Of a stretch of DNA of 64,000 nt, positions 10,960 through 22,439 are shown piece after piece. A model generated the notes under the pieces. That model ran no database searches. It saw only the letters and a list, made by a program, of their open reading frames with translations, and had not been told where the DNA came from. This stretch comes from Rhipicephalus microplus (taxonomy: Eukaryota > Arthropoda > Arachnida > Ixodida > Ixodidae), in the NCBI RefSeq assembly GCF_043290135.1, contig NC_134700.1, forward strand, positions 163,518,053 to 163,582,052, given 5' to 3'. Position numbers and translations under genes: made by a program. How positions within the stretch are numbered: position 1 is the first letter of the stretch; every line of letters starts with the position of its first letter.

Positions 10960-12080
10960 GCTTCTGTGGTTGCTTCTTCAAGCTCAAGCGATGCGAGACC
11001 TTACCGTTCTATCATCACTGCATCGTATCTCTCCAAAGCACTTCCACATTCTGCTCAATGTCTGTGTCTGCACTCACTATAAAGTCTATTTTCTTTTTGC
11101 TTTGGCCGCTAGGGCTCCTCCATTTCTACTTACGGCTCACTCGTCTTCCGTATAAGGTATTCAATATCTGTAAACTATTGCATTCTCCTATACTATCAAT
11201 AACTCCGCTCGGGCGTCTCTAATACTGATGTCATAATCCCCTACTTCCTGGTATTCAGCCTTCTTCTTGCCTACCTTGTCATTGAAGTCACCCATCGGTA
11301 TAGTATACTGTGATTTTTAAAGACGATAGTCTTTTTCGGGACCTTCCACGGAAAAATTTTGGTCTGTCTTTCTGTCTGTCTCTACATTTGTTTGTTTGTC
11401 CACTCTTACCAGCGTCGGGTACTTGAAATGGCTGACCCCATCTGCAGCGACCAACCAATGTTTTTACCTTACTCATTGTCAATTCCACGTTTTCATAGAA
11501 GCTTTCAACTAATGCCGCATCATGGCTGAATGTAGGCGCGTACGCCTGTACCACCTAATCTTGTATCTCTTATTCCATTTATTTACAATACCTACCACCC
11601 TTTCAGTACTGCTGTAGTATTTGTCTATGTTACCAACTATATTTCTCCAGTTATCTTCTGTGAGCCAAGCCACGGTAGCAAATGACGTGCCCGTTCTGTA
11701 ACATAGTATAAGCCTCATTTGTCTTCTTAACCTCACTGAGCCCTATTAAATACCATTTAATTGGTTCTAGTTCCTCGAGCAGCACAGCTAGACTTGCCTC
11801 ACTACCTAAAGTTCTTGCGTTAAACGTTGCAAATTTGAGGTGCCAATGGCGGGCTGTAGGGCTGCACGGACCCAGACTTTTTTAGCTCCCTTTGCGGCGT
11901 CGCAGATCTGACTGCCGCCGTAGTCAGTTGCTTCGCAGCCACTGAGTACTAAGGGCTGATGATCAATTACCGTATCCAAGTGGAAGAGGTAGTGGCTAGA
12001 TACTGCCTCAGGGTGGCCGATGCTTATGTGGTGAGGCAGTGTGTCACCAGCGGTGGTCACCGTTGAGGTCGCACTCCAGA
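10960..12080 (-). pseudogene. RTE 5' UTR and APE-type endonuclease remnant (inverted piece)
   Basis: On the minus strand, 11840-11810 matches the element's start region (GCAACGTTTAACGC...). 11736-11670 reads the segment around TEDNWRNIVG and a CYRTGT phrase shared with the 47-kb copy. 11550-11455 reads VVQAYAPT...VESFYENVE, and 11305-11235 reads IPMGDFNDKVGKK, the GDFN catalytic motif of AP-like endonucleases. Near 11135-11040 KKIDFIVSADTDIEQNVEV corresponds to the NEIDFI region of RTE endonucleases. Frames shift several times. Confidence 0.75.
11312..11450 (+). repeat. Dispersed ~140-bp repeat (AAAGACGATAGTC family), copy 1
   Basis: It begins TTTTTAAAGACGATAGTCTT and runs through GTCTGTCTTTCTGTCTGTC to GGCTGACCCCATCTGCAGCG. 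The same order of phrases occurs at 24803-24950. Here it separates two adjacent endonuclease motifs of the inverted RTE piece, so it is an insertion. Confidence 0.7.
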
Positions 12081-12109
12081 CCTCTTAATGCAATCCCATC
12101 ATCATGCGG

Positions 12110-12805
12110 ATAATTTTTTCAAATGCCATGGTAATTGTGCGGCACCGGGATTTATAAACAACAGAACTGTTTCACGAGCCGAGTATATTCAGAACAGATA
12201 CTTGACTCTTATCGAATAAACCAGCCTCAGTGTTGGCGAAATGAATGATAACCTCACGAGTATCATTACAGAATGTGCAGTTGAAGTTGGAGGTACGGTA
12301 GTTAGACCGGACACTAGCAACCTGTCGCAGGAGATGAAGAACAATTAAATATTAAGTGTAAGGTATCGCATGAGGGTATAGCATGGGGTTCTTAACATGC
12401 TGTAAAGGATGGAGGAAACGTCAAAGCGGTAAAGAGGACACTTCGGATAGGTAAAAACGATATTTATGCACTAAGGAAAAATGAAGGCAAAGGAACAACC
12501 AATATGGATAGCATACTTAATGTAGCGGAGCAGCTTTCACAGTGATCTGCACAATACCCGGAACAACTAAGACCACAATGTAGGAACTAGCCGTAGCCTA
12601 TACGACAGCCGGGCTCACTGCAGTAATGACAGAAGAAGTAAGGAAAGCGTTGAAGGGAATGGGAAGTGACAAATGCGCTGGTTGGGATCAGGTAACTTCA
12701 GGTTTGCTTAAAGACGAAGGACAATGTGTGTGAGAAAAAAACTAGCCACCCTGTTCACGAAATCTCTTCTGACTGGGAGGGCACCAGAATCTTGAAAGAA
12801 CAGCT
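12110..12805 (+). pseudogene. RTE reverse transcriptase remnant, N-terminal part
   Basis: From 12240 the sequence follows 47163 onward: ATGAATGATAACCTCACGAG against ATGAATGATAATCTGACGAG, and so on through the region corresponding to residues ~45-250 of the open 47-kb copy. Multiple indels and stops are present. It breaks off at about 12805 within the segment corresponding to ESWKNANI. Confidence 0.8.
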
Positions 12806-13915
12806 TGACGCGAAGATCTTACTCCTACTTCTCCAATCTCAAGCAGTACGTTTAGCTTAATACAAAAAAATGTACCCTTGTTGAGGTATTTTCTGGAGTT
12901 CCCGATAGTAGCATAATGGGGCCACTGTTGTTTTTGATTTTTAGTAATGATCTACCCAAAAATGTTACGGTTCCCATATGGTTTTTCGCAGAAGAATGTG
13001 TAATGTATAAAGCAGTCAAATATCCTTCAGGTCAATCAGAATGAAATGGAATCCTAAAGAAATAAGAAAACTTGTGCATAATTTTGCAGATGAATCTAAA
13101 CACCGCAAAATTGGTAGCTACTCTTGTAACCAGAAAAAAACGCATCTTACACAGGATGTACTTATTTACACAGGATGTGCGCTGAACACCACAAATACTT
13201 GGGTCTATTGGTGACCTGTGATCTACGGTGGAACGTGCACATCGACTCCATCTGTGCTAAGGCCAACAAAGCGTTGTGGAGACTTCGAAGAAATCCGTAT
13301 TATGCCAGTCTAGGAATCAAGTGCTTGACTTTCAAGAGTGGTGTGGTCAAATATGGAGCACGCATAGGTGGTATGGGATCCGTATACAAAAAGTAATGGC
13401 AGTAAGTTTGATAAAATACAAAGGTTGACATCACGATTCATATTTATTAAGTACCAGCGTTGTGTCTCCCCAACAAAACTTTGTAAAGAAGCACACTTTC
13501 GACCACTAGAAAAAGGACAGAGTACGAAAGGCATAAATTACTGTTTTCAAATGATAAAGAACGAGTAAAAAGTGAGAACTCAATGTATATAAACATAAAA
13601 ACTGGGGCAACATCAACGCATCGCCATTACATAAAAATTTCCCCTGCCAGGTCACACAACGATTCTTTTGAGTTCACTTTCATCCCGCAGGCGATAAGTG
13701 AGTGGCATAAGATTCCAAATTTCATTGTTCTCAAAAAGCCCAAGTGACGGATTGTTTCAAGATGTGTAGTTTTTTATGCTTGTTTTCTGTGCTCCAGTGT
13801 AAAGATGTATGACCATTTTTTGCGAAGTGTGATGACTAATAAATGTTCTAGTTGTTTGTATAGGCAGTGCCTAATTTCTGCCTATGCATGTATTTCCCAC
13901 CCCTGTTGTAGACCA
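12806..13915 (+). pseudogene. CR1/L2-like LINE fragment nested in the RTE
   Basis: The fragment reads SGVPDSSIMGPLLFLIFSND near 12893-12952, a degraded FADD region (FFAEECVMY), HHKYLGLLVTCDLRWNVHID at 13182-13241, then VWDPYTKSNGSKFDKIQRL. The last two segments closely resemble the minus-strand element at 22812-24499 (YKYLGVIITSDLRWNEHI, WDPYTKNNIDKLELVQR). The 3' UTR runs to about 13915. It splits the RTE between 12805 and 14048. A stop-rich, dead copy. Confidence 0.75.
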
Positions 13916-13921
13916 AATGAT

Positions 13922-14010
13922 TGATTGATATGTTGGGTTTAACGTCTTAAAACCACCATATGATTATGAGAGACGCCGTAATGGAGGGCCGCGGTGTTGT
14001 AGACCAAATT
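13922..14010 (-). mobile_element. SINE fragment (Ruka-like family), 3' part
   Basis: TGTTGGGTTTAACGTCTTAA and ATTATGAGAGACGCCGTAAT match the 3' part of the full SINE at 56257-56503 on the same strand. The tRNA-like head is absent. It sits at the right end of the insertion inside the RTE. Confidence 0.75.
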
Positions 14011-14047
14011 GGGCTGACAGTATAAGAAAATAAATATTAAATAGACT

Positions 14048-15270
14048 GCTAACATCATCCTAATTCATAAGAAAGTGGAGGACAAGGACTTGAAGAATAC
14101 CATGCAGATTAGATTGCTCTCTGTCGTATACAAGCTATTTACAAAAGCAATTGCTAACAAAATTAAGACATTACATTTCAGTAAACCAACCGATCAAGGA
14201 GGATTTAGTACAAGCTACTCAATAGTCGACCTCATTCACATACTATCAATTAGGTAACAAATAAATGCTCAGAATGCATGCTAGCACTATAGATAGCTTT
14301 GATAGATTACGACAAGGTATTTGATTCAGTTGAAATATAAGCACTCTAGCAGACGCTGCGGAATCAGGGCGTCGATGAAGTATATATGTATAAACATTTT
14401 AAAAGAAATCTACACGTGATCAGCTGCCACCATAGTGCTCCATAAAAAAGCGACAGAATACCGATAAATAGGGTGTAAAACAACGGTATACGGTCTTCCC
14501 ATTCCTACTTAACGCGCGCTAACAGAAGGTTTTCATAGGCCTAGAATGAGAATAGTTAGGGGTACAAGTTAAATTATACTTTGTATTCTGCACTTTGCCG
14601 ATGAAATTGCATTTGCTGAGTAACTCCGGGAACAAAGTGCATTTCATGATTAGTGAATTAGACAAGAGAGCAGAAACGTATGTCTTAAAATGAATCTGCC
14701 GCAAACGGAATTAATGTGCAACCACCTCGGAAGAGAACCACGCTTCGCGATAGGGAGAAGTTAATTTGAAGTTGTAAAAGAGTATGTGTACTTAGGACAT
14801 GTAGTAACCGCGGAACCAAAGCACGAGATTGAAGTAACGTGAACAATAACAATGGGGGGGGGGGAAGCGCATTCGTCAAGAATTAGTAGATTGCCACCAT
14901 TCACCAAGAAGAATGTATATCACAGCTTCACCTTGCCAGAACTTACCTACGGACCAGAAACCTGGAGGCTTACAAAGAGGGTTCACTTAAATTGAGGACG
15001 ACGCAGCAAGCGATGTGATGGAAAATGGCAGGTGTGACCTTAAGAGACAAGAAGAGAGCAGAGTGGCTCAGGGAACAAATTTAGGGTAAAGATATTATAG
15101 TTGAAGTCAAGAAGAAGAAATGGACATTGGCCTGGTACGTAGCGCGTGGACAGGATAACCACAGTTTATTAAGGGTAACTAACTAGATTCCCAGTGAAGG
15201 CAAGTGGGTGAGAGGAACACAGAAAGTCAAGTTGGAAAATGAGATTAGGAAGTTTGTGGGTATAAAGGCA
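14048..15270 (+). pseudogene. RTE reverse transcriptase remnant, C-terminal part
   Basis: It resumes exactly where the upstream piece broke: AACATCATCCTAATTCATAA against AACATCATCTTAATACATAA at 47796. It then follows the RT palm (NTMQIRLLSVVYKLF), thumb and the C-terminal region (DKKRAEW, TKSS-type Lys/Arg-rich end) up to TGGGTATAAA near 15265. Many frameshifts and stops. The 3' UTR and GATGAT tail are not seen; unrelated sequence follows. Confidence 0.8.
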
Positions 15271-16900
15271 CCGAAAAGAGGTGACTTCAGAGCAACAACT
15301 TCGTACGTGGAATCCCACACCACACTGAACTGATGAGCTACGAGAATTACAAAAGCTAGAAGCAGCAGCAACAGATGCAGACTTAATGAAGCGTGGAATG
15401 CTGATACCTGGAAGCTGGACCTGGTCGACTAGCTCCAATTCACCTCCTTTCGTAAAGGGTACCTGGAGGGAGGGAGTATCTCTCCTTCCTCAACTTTCTC
15501 CTTGTCAATAAATGTTTATTCTCCTTGGCAAATATAAGTGTAGCTATTGCAAAGAATAAGCTCTTTTCTGTTTGAGTTATTCGCCACCAGCAACCCAGAA
15601 ACCACCTGCGAAGCAGAAAATTCGCCACCGTTAACTTACACTTCTCCACGTCTACCATTGAGCGTTTTCTCTTTATTTTTCTGTTTTGCTTTCATGGCAT
15701 TAGCCGCAACTTATAGCTCACACGTGCATGCTGCCAAGAGGCTGCCTGCATACAACCGACTTCCGCGAGGCCTGCAATATGAAACACTACCCTCCTGTTA
15801 CCCCTTTCTTCTGTATAATTACCATTCCCCCATTCTCTGCGCAAAACTGTGGAGGTGCCCTCCATTGAGGCAGGCAGTAGCGGTACTGCGCTTATTTCTT
15901 CCTTTTCCCCTTTTCAAAGTCACTTCCAGGCACGTGCCCTGCGGTATTGCAAGCCAGCCCTACGCTTTCGTCATTGTTTTGGGAAAGATAGGATGAGCAG
16001 TGTTTGGCTGGTTTCGAACGCTAAAATTTTGCTACTCTTTCCACGTCAATTATATTTCACTCACATGTTCACACATGTCGTTACTTGCGAATTCGCAACG
16101 TTGTCTGGCTATGTCCCAAACTTTTTCGTGGCTTGTTCGAGGCTCGCTTCTTAAATAAGGTTCCAGTTATTTGTACCAGTCTAACTTTAACGTGAATGGT
16201 TAATCAATGGCCTAAATATCGCCAAGATACTAAGTTTCTCGGCAGAAATACATTCTGTTTTTTTATAATTGTCTTCATGAACGAAGAAGCAATTTCATTC
16301 TGATATCAGGGTCACGTATTGCAAACAATGGTTTCAAATATACTGAGGAGGATAGTCTTGCTAAAGTCTTGCTAAAAAATATAAATATATAGGCAAGTAT
16401 AATTGTAAAATCCAACGGAAAACGTGCAGATGCAGGCACTTTTCCTGTAATAAATATATTGGTGCATTATGAATACAATTCATTCCTTAACAGTCAATAA
16501 AGAAGTGACGAATTCCCGCCACAGTCTAAATAGCTTTACAAGCATTTCTATTCGTATTAAACAAACTTTCATTCAGCGGATTGTGTGATAATTGCAAAAT
16601 GATGCCGCAAACGAAAAGTTGTGCACTTAGAATGTTATCAAAATGTCATGAACACTTTAGTTCCTGTTCGAAGTTTTTATTTGCACATGAACAGCACGTT
16701 AAAATATGCACATTATTTTTCGCGCGAAATGTCAGAAATATATCAAGGAATTTACAAGGCTATCTGTGTGCCACGTATCGAATTGTTTCATTATTAGTGT
16801 ATTATTTTCTAAGGATTCCGTGGAAGTTTTGAGATGAAATTCCATTGTCTTGCTCTAACCTTCTTTCATATTTTCGCCAATAATGATAGTTTGTATCGGA
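15271..16900. other. Unassigned intergenic DNA
   Basis: No gene, RNA or repeat recognised. A 149-codon frame at 15547-15996 is low-complexity in content and lacks any motif. Confidence 0.4.
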
Positions 16901-16904
16901 CAAG

Positions 16905-17106
16905 CACAAAGTGTTTTACAGTGAAAGCTGTTATGAGGTCACAGCTCGGGTCACGCACAGTTGTCCGCCGCCACCGCCGCTGCTGCCTGTGTCCGTAACC
17001 ACATCGCGCGAAATTAGAAAAAAAAACTAGTACCAATGACACAGTGGCACTCGAATGCAGGTCCACTGGGTGTCAGCTCAGTATTCTACCTCTGAGTTAC
17101 GCCGGT
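16905..17106 (-). mobile_element. tRNA-derived SINE-like element
   Basis: On the minus strand 17103-17030 looks like a tRNA: GCGTAACTCAGAGGTAGAAT (A-box-like) and GCATTCGAGTGCC (degraded B box) with a plausible anticodon-arm stretch between. The body runs left to about 16905. It differs from the Ruka-like family found elsewhere in the window. Confidence 0.5.
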
Positions 17107-17980
17107 GTTTGTGACTTGTTGGCAAACTTGCCTTAGGCAGGCTTGATGCCGGGAAAGCAATCGCGGTAATACAACTCATAAAGAGTTTTGAAACAGCGAA
17201 AAAGCAACCAGTCCTCGCACAATGCGAATAACGTAACGAGTGTGCCGTTCAATGCTCCAACTCATTACAAAAGCTGGTTCTTGTTCCCCTATTAACAGTG
17301 GGACATGCCCACTTCAGTCATTATTATTCATCGTCGTCATTCACAGCATGAACAACTCGCATGAAATTCCTTGCAATCGTATAGCAAATACTGAGCTTCT
17401 CAGAAGAATGACGAAAATTAGAATAGCGAATTCCGGCCTATTGCCCCCTAAAATATTTCTTCCTTATGTGCTAGTGGGTATCAAACAACTGTGCTTGCAG
17501 CGATTACCTAATGAGTGTTTTGAAAAGGCTCTGAAAGGCCACTCTTCTAGCTTTGGTTGTGACTGCGCTGCGCCTTCCGCGTAGACCTGGCGTTTTTTGA
17601 GGTACCCCACCATTGGATACAGGAAAGAAAATGCTGTTCTACAAAATCGCACAGCCGTATACTTGATAACAGCGTGTACAGGCCATTTTGCTACCACTCG
17701 TCAAGTATCCGCGAGCACCATTGTCTTACACCGACTATGTAGTTCTCTATTTTATGTTCAAGACAAGCCTATCTGTCCCTCTTCGTTCTACAATTCTTTG
17801 CTTGAAACATATGTCAAGCAAATTGTCGTGCCTACATTCACCACTTTCAGTATTGTCACGAGTTACATGACGCCTATACGCAGTAGTAATTTAAAAAAAA
17901 GTATCTTATAAATAATGACTATTTCTGCAGTACCAACTTGTCAACCGTAGTACTATGCAGTAGAGGGTAACGAATAATTT
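17107..17980. other. Unassigned intergenic DNA
   Basis: Nothing recognised. Open frames of 104 and 114 codons show no domain signature. Confidence 0.35.
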
Positions 17981-17983
17981 CAC

Positions 17984-18125
17984 CCAGATGAGGTTCCTTA
18001 ACGTACCCCTAAAACTAAGAGCACGAGTCTCTATCATTTCTCGTACCGGGAAATGCGACCGCTACTGGCGCGATCGAATCCGCAACATTTCAGTCAGCAG
18101 CTCAGCGCTGCCACAATTGCTTCTC
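17984..18125 (-). mobile_element. Degraded SINE (Ruka-like family)
   Basis: The order of phrases GAGGTTCCTTAACGTACCCC, AAGAGCACGAG, GATCGAATCC and GTCAGCAGCTCAGCGCTG follows the minus-strand SINE at 56257-56503 (GGGGTTCTTTAACGTGCACC ... GATTCGAACCC ... GTCAGCAGCC). It is strongly diverged. Confidence 0.6.
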
Positions 18126-18257
18126 CACGGAGTCTCATCCGTCAATTTAGAAATGTAATAATATTTCTATTTTTCGTACACTGTCTAAAAGGGGCGCTGC
18201 TAAGCTCCATGGGCACGCAATAATAATAGTAATAATAATAAATTAGGAATAAGAATA

Positions 18258-18485
18258 ACATTTTTGTCTGGAGTTTAACGTCCCAAAACCACCATGTTTC
18301 CATGACAGATGCCGTAGTGGATGGCGCCGCAAATTTCGACCATATGGTGTCCTTCAATGTGCACCTAAATCTAAGCACACAGGACTGAAGCATTTTCGCC
18401 TTCTTCAAAAACACGGCCGCCGCAGCCGGGATTCAATCCCGCGACCTGGTAGTCAGCAGTCGACCCCAGTACTCCAGGGCACGTG
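18258..18485 (-). mobile_element. SINE (Ruka-like family), diverged
   Basis: GAGTTTAACGTCCCAAAACC, ATGCCGTAGTGGATGG, CCGCCGCAGCCGGGATTCAA and TCAGCAGTCGACC correspond in order to the 56257-56503 copy. Both the 3' part and the B-box region are present. An AAT-rich tract lies to its left (18217-18245), where the SINE tail would be on this strand. Confidence 0.75.
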
Positions 18486-18499
18486 TTCCAATCACAGCC

Positions 18500-20630
18500 A
18501 CGGCTGCCATATTTTGATGGGGGCGGATTGCGAATAGCACCCGTGTAAATAGATGTACTTGCACATTGAACATCAAGAGATGGTCGGAATTTATGGAGCC
18601 CCGACTGAGGCATCTCTCAAAATAACATTGTATTTTTTTTACGTAGAACAACAGAAAAAATTATGATTACTGTAAAAAAAGCACATTTCTCATTACATGC
18701 AGCCTGTAAAAGGAGCTTATTGCCCACGTGTTTGACAATCCATCCAAAGTAATCTGATTCAACTGGCTTTCAACTAAGGGCTGTTCTAGATCCCGTACGA
18801 AAAAAACTAGCTTAAGCTGGTGAAAACAACTGCCTTTCTCATTCACGGGAATGATATCGTCTCATTGCTATGACGTCTCTTATATTTCATCGAAGGACGT
18901 TCGCTCATCCGTCATGCTGTCTGTGTGACGGCCTTCTCCTATGGCGACGCACCCAGTTGATTCTGGCTTAATAAAGAGCAGATGCCAGAGTGGTGAGCTG
19001 CCATAAAGATGCAGCATACGCTATAGGGAGGACAGGCTATTGTTACAGACACGCGCAACTCGACTCGCAGGCAATAAGTGCTGCGAGAAAAGCTTGTCTT
19101 TGCCGAAGCATTAAGCAAATAGGATTGCATCGACCCAGGTCGCTTTACTTCCCCGCCGCTGAGCGCGAACAAGACCTCAGAAACGAAAGCAACTGCAGCA
19201 TTTCTTGGTTTCTGTGAGCTTGAGTGCACCCTACACAGAAGCCACACGCCGGCCGACACGTTACAACCACCATGACGCTCGTATTACGCAAAGTGCATAT
19301 ATCAATTATTGTAAGCGTGATGGTCAAATTAAGCGCGTCACCCCATTCACACCGTGAGGTAGAGTCCTGTGAAAGCCCCCCCCCCCCCTCTTTTCTCTGA
19401 TCAAGTTTATAATTTTAGTAAAGTTGACTTACTTGTAAAATTGTAAAAAATATATGTACGTGTTAAGTTAATTGACAGTTCTTCACTAGTTGGGCCATAG
19501 ACAATGAAGGTCAATATCCTTGAACAGGCGTTAGCGCAAACGTTTTGAGAAGTGTCTCCTCTTCTTTGAGGAAGTTGCTCACTGGCTCCAGTGAACATTG
19601 GTTCCAACGACACCCCACGTTCGAGAACAATTACCACTTCAAGCCTCCATCTATTTCACAACTTGTGCGTTGATTGGATATCGAAATAATTGTTATAGGA
19701 TGGTACTCGTAATATTACATGCGTGTACGCTACACCTATCACAACCAGGCAGATTTTCGGGGGAAGGTGAGAGCTTAAATCGATTAAAAAACTGGAATGC
19801 AGATGGTAACTGAAGCCAACGTTTCTACAAGTGGAATGACCACTGTCAAAGGAGCGACATTTGTTTCACGAAGGCAATGGCTTAGTTGACCACGTGGTCT
19901 TGACGATAAAACTAGTATGGTCCCGAAGATACGTCCACTTGTCCAATCGTTGGCTCCAGCTGGATTCCTTGTCGAAGAATTTTTTTATAGTAGATGAACC
20001 CTGCCATTTATTCTGCAATCCTTAACCTTTCAACACAATTTGTTGACTAGATGGCCAAAAACAAATAGACTATAAATGTAACTCAGATACTTTAATCCCT
20101 TTAGGCGAAGATTTTATGAAGATAAATCAGAGTTTATTGTTGTGCAATTAAAGGCGGTCCGTCTGCGCAGTCCTGTGTAGGGCCTAATTTGATCCAATGT
20201 TCATGTTTAGCGGTAAAGAACAACAGACGCACCATATATGCAAGTTGAATTTATTTGCGGCAACATGTTTTTCAGTGTCTTGTCTCTCACAGCGACGTTG
20301 ACCGTTAACATTCCCTTCAAAATGTTTTTCTCATCCCAAAGCAGTCTCTTACTGTCGAAGGAGCGAATTGGTTATTTGGCAAAAAAAGAAACAAAGCTCT
20401 TCCGAATCATTACATACGGAGTTCAGTCATATTACTGCCTCGCCAATTCTTGCAAATAAAGGAACGATAACAACTGCATTCAGGACAAATGCAAATTAAA
20501 GAGAGTACGTGAAGCCAAAACAAGAACTAGCTAAGAAGAATAGTCTAGCACACGATTATATTAACTATCAAATCCAGATGCTGCTTCATGGAGCCGTACA
20601 CGTATTTTACAAGGCAGATCAAAGAGAGAG
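18500..20630. other. Unassigned intergenic DNA
   Basis: No gene or family recognised. There is a C-homopolymer near 19376-19390. All open frames are about 100 codons or shorter and carry no motifs. Confidence 0.35.
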
Positions 20631-20637
20631 TGATATG

Positions 20638-20725
20638 CAAGGCAAGGCGGGAAGGTTAACCAAACGCTCATTCGGTTCGCTACCCTGCACTGGGGAAAAG
20701 GATAAAGGAGGAAAAAGATAGAAGA
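20638..20725 (-). mobile_element. Tail-only copy of the I-like LINE 3' end
   Basis: GGAAGGTTAACCAAACGCTC and GGTTCGCTACCCTGCACTGG on the plus strand are the complement of the 3' tail of the I-like LINE at 1810-1880 (GGGTAGCAAACCG...CTGGTTAACCTCC). No coding part is attached. It may be a very short LINE truncation or a SINE using the LINE's tail. Confidence 0.55.
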
Positions 20726-20759
20726 AGAAAGACGAGATACGCACACTCACGAGCAAACT

Positions 20760-21620
20760 TGGTAAAGAACATCCATTCTTCTGGCGCTCAGATCTCATGA
20801 GTTCAGGTATAGTTCAGTAGAGCGTTACTTGCTTTCTGCGCTATCGTAGCACACGTTTAAGCTCTGTAGCTCAGATTTACGAAAAAAAAGTTTCGAGCCC
20901 GTTTGAAGCACTTAACATCCCACACTCATTCGTTTTTAGAATTTCTCTTACTGCTCAAGAGCTGCAGCTCCTGCTTAGAGCCGCTGGAACGAGTTAGCTC
21001 ATTCAGTGGGCTCTTGGAGGAGCACGAGCCAATGCGGTCCTTGATTGAGGGCGTCATCTTACGAGGCTCACTACTATTGCTTCTTAAGAAAATATTTTCC
21101 TCGTTCTTTGTATCTCTCATTTTGAATCGCGAAGCCTATACGCAACCGTGGCCACAGGGACATCCGAATATAAATGATCTTTTGAATGTGTGGCGAATTG
21201 TGTGCTTCTCGGGCGCTCTAGGTATCGCAGCGCTTTCCATAGCGATAGAACATCCCAAAAGCCACAAGAATGCTCCAGCGTCTGCTTTCAAGTTTGTGTG
21301 CTACAACCTTCTCTGGTAAATATAGAAGCTGTCCTGCCAGCTATGTAGCCCACCTCACGTTTGCCTTGAGACTTTGTTTGTTTCCACGAAAGTGGCGCTT
21401 AGGCTCATGACGCCAGGACAGTAGGCAGTAAAGAGTTCACATCATATGTAGTTCGCAAATGCACGCTGTGTGGAATATTTTCATCTGGTCGCAGGGTTAA
21501 GGGGATTAGCAAGCTCAAATTTAGCCGCTCGAAAATGGTACCCCTCTCACGTTTCAATGTTTAGGGATGAAGCTGCTTAGGGCGTGGGTTGTGCGTGTCC
21601 TGTATGTAGTAGCCATTTCT
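20760..21620. other. Unassigned; palindrome-rich open stretch
   Basis: A 138-codon frame (20903-21319) exists but has no recognisable domain, and the DNA under it is rich in short palindromes (for example GAGCTGCAGCTC at 20959-20970). That suggests a repeat rather than a gene. Nothing else recognised. Confidence 0.35.
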
Positions 21621-21626
21621 CTTTTA

Positions 21627-22380
21627 GGGGCGAAGCTCCTTATAGCGGCACCTGTTCGTCCCTCGTAGTCCTACTAGTAGTCGTGATGTGTAACCAGTCT
21701 TACGTTTTAACCTGCGAGATGGTGCCGGTGGGAGATTTCTCCTGTGCGTTCTTGAACAATAAAAAATACGTAGCGTGCGCGTTACTAAGAGCCGAATTCT
21801 CCTGTCTCTCATTCCCCATTAGCAGCCATTGGCATGTACATTAGGCACTATTTGACAACAAAAGGGTTGCTACGTGATACTCGCAGTGCGTAACCTCCTT
21901 GGTTTTAGAAAGGTTTAGCGAGCGTTGAGCCGCAGTGCCATTAATACAGTGAGCTAGTATATACCATGAACTCAAGGTGGTTAAAGGTAGGAAGTAGACA
22001 CGAAGCACAAGCCGTAAGAAAGTGTGCGTCTGCCAGATCTCGTTTAGTCCTTGGAATGTCCGCTGGATGGCGGTGCTTTTATATGGGGAATAAATGATGA
22101 AAAGATGCGAGATGGTGGTACTTGGAGTGTGAATAGATGGACGAATGGACACGCAGACAGATGCATGGACGGACTCACGGATGGCTGCACCGACGGATGG
22201 ACGCATGGACGGACGCAGGGGTTGATGCATGGACGAACACAGGGACGGACGCACACATGGGCGTGCGGACGCACGAACAGACGCACGCACGGACGGGCGA
22301 ATGGACGCACGGACGGTCACCCAGACGGACGCATGGACGGACGGAAGCAAGAACGAATGGACGAACGGACGCTTCGCCCC
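21627..22380 (+). mobile_element. TIR-bounded element with minisatellite core, copy A
   Basis: The termini are a perfect inverted pair: GGGGCGAAGC at 21627-21636 and GCTTCGCCCC at 22371-22380. The left half (to about 22115) is unique-looking sequence also present in copy B (26946-25992, minus). The right half is a GGAC/GCAT-type minisatellite. Copy C (24543-24767) is a short version with the same ends. No transposase is encoded, so this is non-autonomous if mobile. Homology may continue about 50 bases past the right TIR into a T-run. Confidence 0.7.
22128..22372 (+). repeat. GGAC-rich minisatellite
   Basis: Degenerate units built from ATGGACGG, ACGCATGG and ACGCACGG repeat about 20 times. 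The open frames seen on both strands here (Arg/Thr/Asp-rich or Pro/Ser/Val-rich) are by-products of the repeat. Confidence 0.92.
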
Positions 22381-22439
22381 ACTCTCTATCATTCACTCCG
22401 TGAATATGCTGCCATTCTTTTTTTTTTTGTCCTTAAAAT

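Larger units (their letters stand above)
10960..15270 (+). mobile_element. Old RTE LINE with inverted 5' half and nested insertions
   Basis: Two pieces related to the RTE element at 46824-49138 meet head to head near 12100. 12080-10960 (minus) carries the 5' UTR and endonuclease. 12110-15270 (plus) carries the end of the endonuclease linker, the RT and the C-terminus. Together they cover the element almost without overlap, as expected if one insertion had its 5' part inverted during integration. The plus part is interrupted at 12806-14047 and the minus part at 11312-11450. Both pieces are heavily mutated. Confidence 0.75.

Noticed and set aside
10700..10960. Continuation of the inverted RTE endonuclease to 10870 or further left
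   Set aside because: No conserved motif is readable past about 10960, so the boundary was set conservatively.
10779..11222. 147-codon plus-strand frame
   Set aside because: It runs antisense to the inverted RTE endonuclease remnant.
15547..15996. 149-codon frame
   Set aside because: No motif, and codon content looks like random AT/CT-rich DNA.
20903..21319. 138-codon frame with a hydrophobic stretch
   Set aside because: No recognisable domain, palindrome-rich DNA, no splice or promoter context. Treated as chance.
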